DNA of 13,119 bases from Chlamydiia bacterium (GTDB lineage Bacteria; Chlamydiota; Chlamydiia; Chlamydiales; JAAZZY01), in NCBI GenBank assembly GCA_014239035.1, contig JAAZZY010000043.1, forward strand, positions 1 to 13,119, written 5' to 3'. Both the position numbers and the translations under genes were made by a program. The number at the start of each line of letters is the position of its first letter. The stretch's first letter is position 1. Below, in pieces: positions 8,101-13,119 of this stretch. The notes beneath the pieces were generated by a model. That model was not told the origin of the DNA. It saw only the letters and a program-made list of their open reading frames with translations, and made no database searches.

Positions 8101-8198
8101 TCCTTGGGCATAGCCTTTTCGAGCCATAAATAATACTCTCGAAATTGCTCGGATTCTTTTTGGATTGCTCGCATGAGCTGATCGCGCACGTTATCCAT
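5139..8198 (-). CDS. NAD-dependent glutamate dehydrogenase, large (~115 kDa) type
   Basis: Oxidatively deaminates glutamate to 2-oxoglutarate and ammonium with NAD+, feeding the TCA cycle; cytoplasmic. The 1019 residues carry a long N-terminal region (about 1-430) of the kind found in large GDHs, then the catalytic core: LARGGLRTVIPK (464-475), PEGGAKAVIF (506-515, glutamate-binding Lys511), LGPDENM (599-605, catalytic Asp602), TSLGVNVYMHQVLEYLGID (645-663), the NAD-site glycine loop KMSGGPDGDVAGN (672-684), IPCGGRP (797-803), EGANLYLTSRAR (828-839) and NKGGVTASSYEI (856-867). The length fits the ~1000-1100-residue class (as in fungal GDH2) rather than the 450-residue hexameric or the 1600-residue proteobacterial forms. 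The ATG at 8198 has no obvious Shine-Dalgarno; it is supported by a predicted promoter 39-67 bases upstream. The gene appears intact. Confidence 0.95.
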   Translation of the reverse strand: MDNVRDQLMRAIQKESEQFREYYLWLEKAMPKEFFADIKFEDIILITHSLMGFHLENYYSQINLKRGAIVLCLEQPKADIKILKKFSLYGIKYYCAHVSNHPPPIQGVKANLRVVIIDFFESKESLTFSFSEKEKLNLKGLVQEQNGEVSDNEFDTLIKQVNSRFLATVPVERVALAINMLFRAQTRDHCQYEVRYNEDWEKNNTPSMHIVFAWKNTSRANFFFHLAKVIYRHKLTVKRVHASRINPHTENNILIMVLGLHGVNNQPAWEAADVSDFLQELVTVKYFDHNDLIEKIFVDGALMRGNLSNLVRASVDFVHQILVQVDPYKYTPASIRETLCQHPDLVGQICEAFESKFHPERHNLDNYRSIRDKVLSSVDDLDTGKENIDHLHKNILGQTLNFIEFMLKTNFYRNNKVALAFRMDPAFLDNVPFERKSIFPVMPYAIFYMKGLCFFGFHIRFKDLARGGLRTVIPKRKEFIELERNEVFMENYSLAYTQQKKNKDIPEGGAKAVIFLEPSDHIELEKELYALELKKQNLKQAEIDSKISAGVRAERLYYLHQAQRSYVDALLSLINCDENGTLRAKNIYSYYLKPEFIYLGPDENMHTEIIEWIAEHSKHYGYKPGSSFISSKPNIGINHKEHGVTSLGVNVYMHQVLEYLGIDPKKDQFTVKMSGGPDGDVAGNQMKNLYDYYPNTAKVLATTDISGTIYDPEGLDLKELVRLFELEKPLNNYKPELLSEGGFLVDTTQKREQSNYSQQTLSWKRTDGEIVQEWLSGNEMNSLMRHNVHQTIADIFIPCGGRPATLNINNYTDFLDLQNNPTSKAIIEGANLYLTSRARKELEKLGVLIIKDSSANKGGVTASSYEILCGLALTDDEMITHHDQIVQETLQILERRSLEEAKLMLRTHKEQGNFLTEISDKVSMKINLYTYQLLDYLETIKLSDDPDDPLIQCYLSYCPKFLQEKFQERLIKEVPDVHKKAIISCYLASRVVYRMGLNWSPTLVGILPVLLTDPELGIG

Positions 8199-8236
8199 AA
8201 AGTATGCTAAAATTTTCCCGGTTTGCCTACAACCCG

Positions 8237-8265
8237 TTCATAGCTAGAAAGCAATATTTTATCAA
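8237..8265 (-). promoter_or_regulatory. Predicted promoter of the glutamate dehydrogenase gene
   Basis: On the minus strand: TTGATA (8265-8260, 5/6 match to TTGACA), a 17-base spacer, and TATGAA (8242-8237, 4/6 match to TATAAT). Predicted start is about 8230, giving a leader of about 31 bases. It lies within the 136-base gap between the ATPase stop (8335) and the dehydrogenase ATG (8198). This indicates that the dehydrogenase can be transcribed independently of the metal-transport operon. Confidence 0.5.
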
Positions 8266-8334
8266 GAAAACTTAACCTGCTTTATTTAAGGTGATTGAGA
8301 TGAAAACTTATCTTTGGATTATGGACGCCTAAAG

Positions 8335-10344
8335 CTACTTATTTTTTAGGAGTCTTAATGAATTGAGCCCAACAAGAACTGTGCCCCCTTCATGGCAAAT
8401 AACTGCAAGCCAAAGAGGGATAAGGCCAAAGAGAGCAGGAATGGAGACCCCTACTATGATTATTGAGGCTAGAAAAACATTTTGCTTCACAATAGCAAGC
8501 GTTTGTTTTGCTTTAAATAGAAGCTTCTCAATTAGTGATAGGTCATCTTTAATAAGAACAACTTCTGCCACTTCATTGGCCATATGTGCACCAAAGTGCC
8601 CCATAGCAATACCAATTGAAGAGCGGGCCAGGGCCGGTGTGTCATTGATGCCATCTCCAACCATTGCAAGGCACCCTTCTTTGGAGTATTTTTCGACAAG
8701 CTTAAGCTTATCTTCAGGCTTGAGATTTCCATAATATTTATCGACAGCCAAATTTTTCGCTATCCTTCCTACGCTTTGGCCATTATCACCACTGAAGATA
8801 TATAGTTTTAGGTTAAGCTTCTCTTTGAGGCTTTTCAAGATACTGGGAGTGTTAGGCCTTAGATGATCTACAAATTGAAAAATGTAAATTTCTTGATCAA
8901 TGAGCAAAGCTGTCACTAAATGCCCTTGCTCATTATTGTATTGTCTTAAGTGCTCTGCATTCTCCCCTTCTATTTTAGTGAGGATATAGCCAATATTTCC
9001 AATAGCTACTTTTAGCACCTTCCCTTCAAGGTTCGCCTCTCCCTCAATTCCCTGACCAGGATATGCACGACAGTTACTTAAATTAGCAGCTTCAATCTGA
9101 CGATAATCTGCATAATCGACAATTGCTTTTGCAATAGGATGGACTGCGTGCTGCTCTAGTGCTCTTGCAATTGAAAGAATTTCTTCTAGCTTTGTGGCAG
9201 GCTCCCCTTTTAGATTGGCTACAGATAGGCACTCTAAATCACCAGAAGTTAAAGTTCCTGTTTTATCAAAAGCAATTGCTTGAACTTTAGATAAAGTATC
9301 TAAAGTTATCCCTCCTTTTAAGATCACCCCATCCTTGGCTGAGGCATTAATTGCGCTGATATAAGCAATGGGAACAGCAATAATGAGCGCACAAGGAGAG
9401 GCCGCTATAAGATAGGCTAATGCCCTGTAGATGGATCCTTCTACGGAAAAGTATCTCATTTGAGTAAATATGACAGGAAACAAAAGGGCAAAGGCTAAAC
9501 TTGAAAGAATGACAAAGATTGAATAGCGCTGTCCAAAACGATCAAACCAAGTTTGCAATTTCGGGCGCGCCTCATGCGCGTCACAGATCAGTTGAATAAT
9601 CCTTGATATAGTAGACTGAGCTCCTGTTTTAGACACTTTTAGTTTGAGCGTTCCATCTAAGTTGACAGCACCAGCTGCGACTTCATGGCCCACTTGTACT
9701 GAGATGGGGATATGCTCACCTGTTATATGTGACACATTGAGCGTGGAAGTCCCTTCTGTAACTATTCCATCTAAGGGAATAATTTCACCTGCTTTAACAA
9801 AAATAAGATCTCCGACCACAACATCTTTAACCGAACGTTGTTTCAGCTTTCCATTTGAGGTTATTACATTAGCACTTGTTGGAGCAATTTCGTTTAGATG
9901 ATTGAGCGTGCCTTTTGCTTTGGCAGTCACAAATGCTTCCATTGCAGAAGAAATAGAAAATAGAACAAGCAAAAGAGAGCCTTCTAAGCTGCTGTGAATA
10001 AAAATAGCCATAAATGCAGCCAAGACCATCAAGACATCAATATTGATTTTCCATTCAACGATCTCTTTTACTGCAGCAATCAGTGCTGGAGTACCCACTA
10101 AAAAGTAGATAAAGACTTGCAGTAATAGAGATAGAGATTTGAGGTTTGCAAAAAATGAGGTAACGAATGCAGCAATTAACAACGCTGCTGCAAAAAGTGA
10201 AACTCTTAGGGGCAAATTCTTTGCCCACCTTCTTGACTTAGAAGTCAAAAAAGGACTAATTGTGGCATCTGTTCCTGAAGAAAAGAACTCATTAAAAGAG
10301 ATCTTATTTTCGAGGCTCATTTTCTTTGTTAATATTCGAGACAT
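8335..10344 (-). CDS. P1B-4-type heavy-metal-transporting P-type ATPase (Zn/Co/Cd/Fe exporter class)
   Basis: Inner-membrane ATP-driven metal efflux pump, 669 residues from the ATG at 10344. Key motifs: actuator TGE (208-210), metal-site SPC in the sixth helix (316-318), phosphorylated Asp360 in DKTGT, the heavy-metal ATPase HP dipeptide (402-403), hinge GDGINDTPAL (563-572) and the terminal-helix HEGGT followed by NSLRLL (651-666). SPC together with HEGGT, and no N-terminal CxxC metal-binding domain, is the pattern of the P1B-4 subgroup (CzcP/CtpD/CoaT-like), whose reported substrates include Co, Zn, Cd and Fe. The exact metal cannot be read from the sequence. A TTG at 10353 is in frame, but I prefer ATG 10344: it lies 1 base after the TAG of the VIT-family gene, an arrangement typical of translational coupling; neither start has a clear Shine-Dalgarno. 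Eight membrane segments are visible: six before the P domain and two at the end. Confidence 0.93.
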   Translation of the reverse strand: MSRILTKKMSLENKISFNEFFSSGTDATISPFLTSKSRRWAKNLPLRVSLFAAALLIAAFVTSFFANLKSLSLLLQVFIYFLVGTPALIAAVKEIVEWKINIDVLMVLAAFMAIFIHSSLEGSLLLVLFSISSAMEAFVTAKAKGTLNHLNEIAPTSANVITSNGKLKQRSVKDVVVGDLIFVKAGEIIPLDGIVTEGTSTLNVSHITGEHIPISVQVGHEVAAGAVNLDGTLKLKVSKTGAQSTISRIIQLICDAHEARPKLQTWFDRFGQRYSIFVILSSLAFALLFPVIFTQMRYFSVEGSIYRALAYLIAASPCALIIAVPIAYISAINASAKDGVILKGGITLDTLSKVQAIAFDKTGTLTSGDLECLSVANLKGEPATKLEEILSIARALEQHAVHPIAKAIVDYADYRQIEAANLSNCRAYPGQGIEGEANLEGKVLKVAIGNIGYILTKIEGENAEHLRQYNNEQGHLVTALLIDQEIYIFQFVDHLRPNTPSILKSLKEKLNLKLYIFSGDNGQSVGRIAKNLAVDKYYGNLKPEDKLKLVEKYSKEGCLAMVGDGINDTPALARSSIGIAMGHFGAHMANEVAEVVLIKDDLSLIEKLLFKAKQTLAIVKQNVFLASIIIVGVSIPALFGLIPLWLAVICHEGGTVLVGLNSLRLLKNK

Positions 10345-10345
10345 A

Positions 10346-11104
10346 CTACGCAAAAAGGGGTTGAATCCATAAAGTTAAAAAATAGCTGACGCCTAATATG
10401 ACAATGGATGCTCCTGCATTCCATATGAAGGCTGAAAGTATTTCATTTTTCTGAAGGCTTGCCATAAGCATCCCAGAAATGCTCTTAATAACAATAGCAA
10501 GTGCAACCAAGCCATAGAGCGGTAAGATCCATTGGATTCCAATAAGTAGTCCGCCTGTAATCAATGCTCCTAAGGCTGCACCTAACCCTATTTTAACTGG
10601 GTGCTCATAATGCTCAAGGTTTAGCCCCATCTCTTCTTCCATCATGACTTTTAAAAGGCGCTCGTCATCTGCCATGAGTACATCGATGACGTCATCTAAA
10701 AGCTCTCCTTGAAATCCTTTTGATGCATAAAGAGCTGTAAGTTCTTCACGCTCTTGATCACGATGATTTTCTATCTCATATCGCTCTTCTTCCAATACCC
10801 GATGCAGGCGCTCTAAAAGCGTCCAGCTAAACCAAGTGGAGCGAATAGTTTTCCAAAGAGCCCATACTAGAGTGAAGATGATGAGGACAAGGGTCGTTTG
10901 TTTAAAAGGAAGCTGCAAAACATATGAGATGGTCCAGAAGACCATAAGTAAAACTGCCATATCTCGGCAGGCATCTAGAAAAGCGCCATAATGTCCAGGC
11001 AGCTCATCTCCATGAATCTCGCTTGCAAGTTCGTTTTTTTTCTGCAGAACGTGCTCATAGGCATCTTGACCTTCAAAGTGATCGCCACTCGATTGTGAGT
11101 CCAT
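10346..11104 (-). CDS. VIT1/CCC1-family membrane protein, probable Fe/Mn transporter
   Basis: 252 residues. Five hydrophobic segments are visible (about 46-64, 69-85, 171-190, 191-212, 224-247), matching the five-helix VIT family. Between helices 2 and 3 lies a long Glu-rich cytosolic helical insert (about 95-165) with EREELTALYASKGF (118-131) and MMEEEMGL (154-161), the region that collects Fe2+/Zn2+ in characterised VIT proteins. Known members move Fe2+ or Mn2+ out of the cytosol. The N-terminal 45 residues are hydrophilic. It starts 8 bases after the stop of the M18 peptidase gene and ends 1 base before the ATPase ATG, so the three probably share a transcript. The link with a P1B-4 ATPase supports a metal-detoxification or metal-storage role. 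I recall that Chlamydia genomes have a similar adjacent pair (CT728-CT727), not verified here. No Shine-Dalgarno precedes the ATG. Confidence 0.85.
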   Translation of the reverse strand: MDSQSSGDHFEGQDAYEHVLQKKNELASEIHGDELPGHYGAFLDACRDMAVLLMVFWTISYVLQLPFKQTTLVLIIFTLVWALWKTIRSTWFSWTLLERLHRVLEEERYEIENHRDQEREELTALYASKGFQGELLDDVIDVLMADDERLLKVMMEEEMGLNLEHYEHPVKIGLGAALGALITGGLLIGIQWILPLYGLVALAIVIKSISGMLMASLQKNEILSAFIWNAGASIVILGVSYFLTLWIQPLFA

Positions 11105-11112
11105 TTAATTTA

Positions 11113-12393
11113 CTAGAGTTGATCTTTTAAAATTAAACCCAGGAGTTTAACTAATTGATCATAATCACGGCAAGAGGCAACTTCACATACCGAGTGCATG
11201 GATAGCTGAGCAAGACCTATATCTAAGGTTTTAATACCTAGTTTTTTAGTAAAAATAGGACCAATTGTACTTCCTTGGCGCTCATTACCTTTTTTGATAT
11301 AAGTTTGAATTTGAATTTTATGTTTAGGAAGCAAAGCGTTCATCTTAGCAATAAGCTCAGATGAATAAGCATAACATGCGCTAGCATCTACTTTTAGGGT
11401 CACGCCTTTACCTAATAGAGGCGTATGACGCTCTTCAAAGCAATCTTTGCTTTTAGGATCAAGGGCATGTGAGCCATCGATTGATAGGGCTAAGGAATTG
11501 GCTAAACACTGCTGCATACTTTCAAACGACTGATCTAACTGATAAAAAATGCGCTCAAAAATATTTTTGAAAAAAGGAGAGTCTGCTCCTGATGCAGTGC
11601 GAGAACCCACTTCTTCATGAGAAGCGAGATAAATCATATTTAAATGATCCTCGCTTGGACTCTTAGCTCTTTTACAGATAGCTTCTAAGCTAGCTGATGC
11701 ACTGGCTAAATTATCTATTCGAGGTGAAGAAAAAAGATCATTTCCCAGTCCTAAAAACTGCGGAGACTCTAGTGGATACAAAAAAAGATCATGATTGAGC
11801 AATTTTTTATATTTTAGCTCTGCTTTAAGATAACTTTCTAAAAAACTAACTTTGGAAGTCTTTTTATCTGTTAAGGTCACTAATGCATTAAGGTGCTTTT
11901 GAGCATCGACCTTCAGCCCTTCTGTGTTGACCTTGCGATCTATATGAATAGGTAACTGCGTGATCATCACTGGAGCTTGATCTAGATTAACAAGGCTACT
12001 TTTAATTTTATTATTATGCTCATAAAAAACTCGCCCAGCCACTCCAAGATTTCTATTAAACCAGGTTGAAAATATTGGGCCGCCGTAGGTCTCTAGGCCC
12101 CAAAAAATCATGTTCTCTTTTTGGAATTCACCGTTTGGTTTGATTCTAAAAGTTGGGCTATCACTATGGCTTAATAAAATGTGTGATTTTTTTATTTTCT
12201 TCTTTGATGGCACCACAAAAGCAATGAGAGCCCCATCATCTCGAGTAACAAAGTATTTACCTTTGAGTTTGAGCTGAAACTCTTTTTTCTCATCGAGCTC
12301 TGCAAAGCCACTAGAGATTAACTTTTTTTTAGCCAATTCTATTGCGTGAAAGTAAGAGGAGGCACCTTCTATGAATTTAAATAAATAAGACAT
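11113..12393 (-). CDS. apeB: M18 family aminopeptidase (aspartyl aminopeptidase type)
   Basis: Di-zinc cytoplasmic aminopeptidase that removes N-terminal residues, preferentially acidic in characterised relatives, from peptides; it forms dodecamers in studied members. The 426 residues are full length and every M18 signature is present: HSDSP (76-80, zinc His76), YGGPIFSTWFNRNLGVAGRV (103-122), PRIDN (224-228, bridging Asp227), HEEVGS (259-264, catalytic Glu260, zinc Glu261), DGSHALDP (306-313, Asp306), GSTIGPI (374-380) and SMHSVCE (398-404, zinc His400). The N-terminus (FIEGASSYFHAI) aligns with the family start, which supports the ATG at 12393. No Shine-Dalgarno is seen. A possible promoter lies directly upstream. 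In an intracellular bacterium it would recycle imported or degraded peptides. It leads the M18-VIT-ATPase gene cluster, with no obvious functional connection to metal export. Confidence 0.96.
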   Translation of the reverse strand: MSYLFKFIEGASSYFHAIELAKKKLISSGFAELDEKKEFQLKLKGKYFVTRDDGALIAFVVPSKKKIKKSHILLSHSDSPTFRIKPNGEFQKENMIFWGLETYGGPIFSTWFNRNLGVAGRVFYEHNNKIKSSLVNLDQAPVMITQLPIHIDRKVNTEGLKVDAQKHLNALVTLTDKKTSKVSFLESYLKAELKYKKLLNHDLFLYPLESPQFLGLGNDLFSSPRIDNLASASASLEAICKRAKSPSEDHLNMIYLASHEEVGSRTASGADSPFFKNIFERIFYQLDQSFESMQQCLANSLALSIDGSHALDPKSKDCFEERHTPLLGKGVTLKVDASACYAYSSELIAKMNALLPKHKIQIQTYIKKGNERQGSTIGPIFTKKLGIKTLDIGLAQLSMHSVCEVASCRDYDQLVKLLGLILKDQL

Positions 12394-12399
12394 GGTATG

Positions 12400-12430
12400 A
12401 GTATATATCCACTTTTTGTGTTCAAATCAA
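12400..12430 (-). promoter_or_regulatory. Weak promoter candidate before the M18 peptidase gene
   Basis: On the minus strand: TTGATT (12430-12425), a 17-base spacer and TATATA (12407-12402); shifting by two gives TATACT (12405-12400) with a 19-base spacer. Either choice puts the transcription start almost at the ATG (12393), so the message would be nearly leaderless. The gap to the upstream gene is only 57 bases, so read-through from that gene is the main alternative. Confidence 0.25.
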
Positions 12431-12450
12431 GCAAGAGAATAAAATTCTTT

Positions 12451-13119
12451 CTATATCTCAAATGAAGAGATATGGCCTCTATGCTTTTTGAGATGAAAAA
12501 ATGTGACTTTATCAAAGTGATCAATAAGAGATTCAGCTACATCCTCATTCTGCTCTTTTTCAAGTGCTGATAGAATTTGCTTATGACGAAGAGGTCCCAG
12601 CTTCTTTTTAAGAGCAGTAAAAATATGGACTAAATCTTTTTGCGTATGTTTTGCAATCGCATTTTGCAAGTAGCCTACACGCTCTAGCCTCTCATCTTTT
12701 ATTAGAAATAAACTAGATGAGCGAAATTGCTTTAAGAAAGGAGGGGGGATTTTGCAATCACCTAATGATTTCCCCACATGGGAGAGCCAAATGGGCTCTT
12801 TTGAGTTCAATTGACGCAGCTCATGTGCAAGTAAGTTTTCAAAATGCTCGCTTGTTGGCTGAGATTTTGATTCACTAACTGAAAAGTCATATTGTGAAAA
12901 CTGAGCAATCTCCTCTAGATCCAAAAACTGATTTTTCTTCTTTTTTAGGATCTGTTTAGGATCGATATTCATTGACCCTAAAAAAGATTGTAGCAAATGC
13001 AGATCATAGTCTTTTGAAAAAGACTCCAGCACCCACCTGCGATAATCTCTATAACCTTTACGCAGAAAAAAAGCAGGAATTCTGCAAAAGTTTAGAAGCC
13101 AAATCATAGATTGGCTGCG
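12451..13119 (-). CDS. Degenerate MnmH/SelU-like protein (tRNA 2-selenouridine synthase homologue), N-terminus off the window
   Basis: The frame is open to the right edge; the codons before the ATG at 13107 read R-S-Q-S, matching the family motif RGGMRSxSM, so this ATG is internal and the true start is outside. Numbering from that Met: RKGYRDYRRWVL (16-27) matches the rhodanese-to-P-loop junction (GGYKAYRRWV), FLDLEEIA (61-68) matches the DLEGLA segment, QPTSEHFENLLAHEL (83-97) matches QPSQEQFENLLAxEL, and PIWLSHVGKSLGDCKIP (105-121) matches PIWVEDESRxIGxVxIP; ERVGYL (142-147) and KKLGPLRH (168-175) follow. MnmH normally swaps sulfur for selenium (through a geranylated intermediate) at the wobble uridine of tRNAs. 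Here the Walker A GLTGSGKT is replaced by about SFLGSMNI (41-48), the HRGSxFG motif is gone and the EDES acids are missing. The frame is uninterrupted. The protein may be inactive for selenation or have a new role. The rhodanese cysteine lies just outside the window. Confidence 0.75.
   Translation of the reverse strand, partial: RSQSMIWLLNFCRIPAFFLRKGYRDYRRWVLESFSKDYDLHLLQSFLGSMNIDPKQILKKKKNQFLDLEEIAQFSQYDFSVSESKSQPTSEHFENLLAHELRQLNSKEPIWLSHVGKSLGDCKIPPPFLKQFRSSSLFLIKDERLERVGYLQNAIAKHTQKDLVHIFTALKKKLGPLRHKQILSALEKEQNEDVAESLIDHFDKVTFFHLKKHRGHISSFEI

Noticed and set aside
8251..8284. AAAGCA/TGCTTT inverted repeat as a terminator between the ATPase and dehydrogenase genes
   Set aside because: The stem is only about 6 bp with a loop of more than 20 bases and no U-tract in the right place; it also overlaps the predicted dehydrogenase promoter.
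8363..8734. Plus-strand frame of 123 codons opposite the ATPase hinge region
   Set aside because: The opposite strand encodes the conserved GDGIND and HEGGT motifs. This frame has no family features and is a shadow, as are 9644-9901 and 10139-10372.
10345..10353. TTG at 10353 as the start of the P-type ATPase
   Set aside because: It would overlap the end of the VIT-family gene by 8 bases and has no ribosome binding site. The ATG three codons later sits 1 base after the upstream stop, a standard coupled start.
12435..12452. AGAAT-AAA-ATTCT hairpin as a terminator after the MnmH-like gene
   Set aside because: The stem is five to seven weak A/T-rich pairs without a proper U-run, too weak to call.

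Overview
The window is AT-rich, gene-dense bacterial DNA with nine protein-coding genes, two of them cut by the window edges, and almost no spacer longer than 100-200 bases. The best taxonomic guess is a member of the Chlamydiota, most likely one of the amoeba-associated 'environmental' lineages (Parachlamydia/Waddlia/Simkania-like). The reasons are a VIT-family membrane protein directly preceding a P1B-type metal ATPase (a pair I remember from Chlamydia genomes, not checked), a large ~1000-residue NAD-type glutamate dehydrogenase, a secreted LD-carboxypeptidase, and a 627-residue protein that looks like a host-directed effector. An intracellular gammaproteobacterium such as a Legionella relative is not excluded from the sequence alone.

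Left part, + strand. The 3' end of uvrA (zinc finger 2, ABC signature, Walker B) is followed after 3 bases by a DHA1-type MFS drug/solute exporter. A 232-base spacer separates this from the start of a lone gene for an ankyrin-like, 'YHGT'-containing protein of unknown function. That spacer carries the cleanest promoter in the window (TTGACA-17-TACAAT) and a good Shine-Dalgarno; the promoter boxes show that the gene starts at 2119 and not at the upstream in-frame TTG.

Right part, - strand. Reading leftward from the right edge: a degenerate MnmH/SelU-like protein (N-terminus off the window); a complete M18 metallo-aminopeptidase; a VIT/CCC1-like metal transporter; a P1B-4 metal-exporting ATPase; a large NAD-glutamate dehydrogenase with its own promoter; and a periplasmic LD-carboxypeptidase, also with a plausible promoter. 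M18, VIT and ATPase are separated by 8 and 1 bases and look like one translationally coupled transcript. The carboxypeptidase gene converges on the effector-like gene with only 5 bases between stop codons.

Functional themes are DNA repair (UvrA), efflux and metal homeostasis (MFS, VIT, P1B-4 ATPase), amino-acid/peptide catabolism (M18 aminopeptidase, glutamate dehydrogenase feeding 2-oxoglutarate to the TCA cycle), peptidoglycan peptide trimming (LD-carboxypeptidase) and probable host interaction (effector-like protein). The two observations most worth following up are the effector-like protein and the MnmH homologue that kept its scaffold but lost its P-loop and several signature residues. 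No rRNA, tRNA, CRISPR array, insertion sequence or convincing rho-independent terminator was seen.
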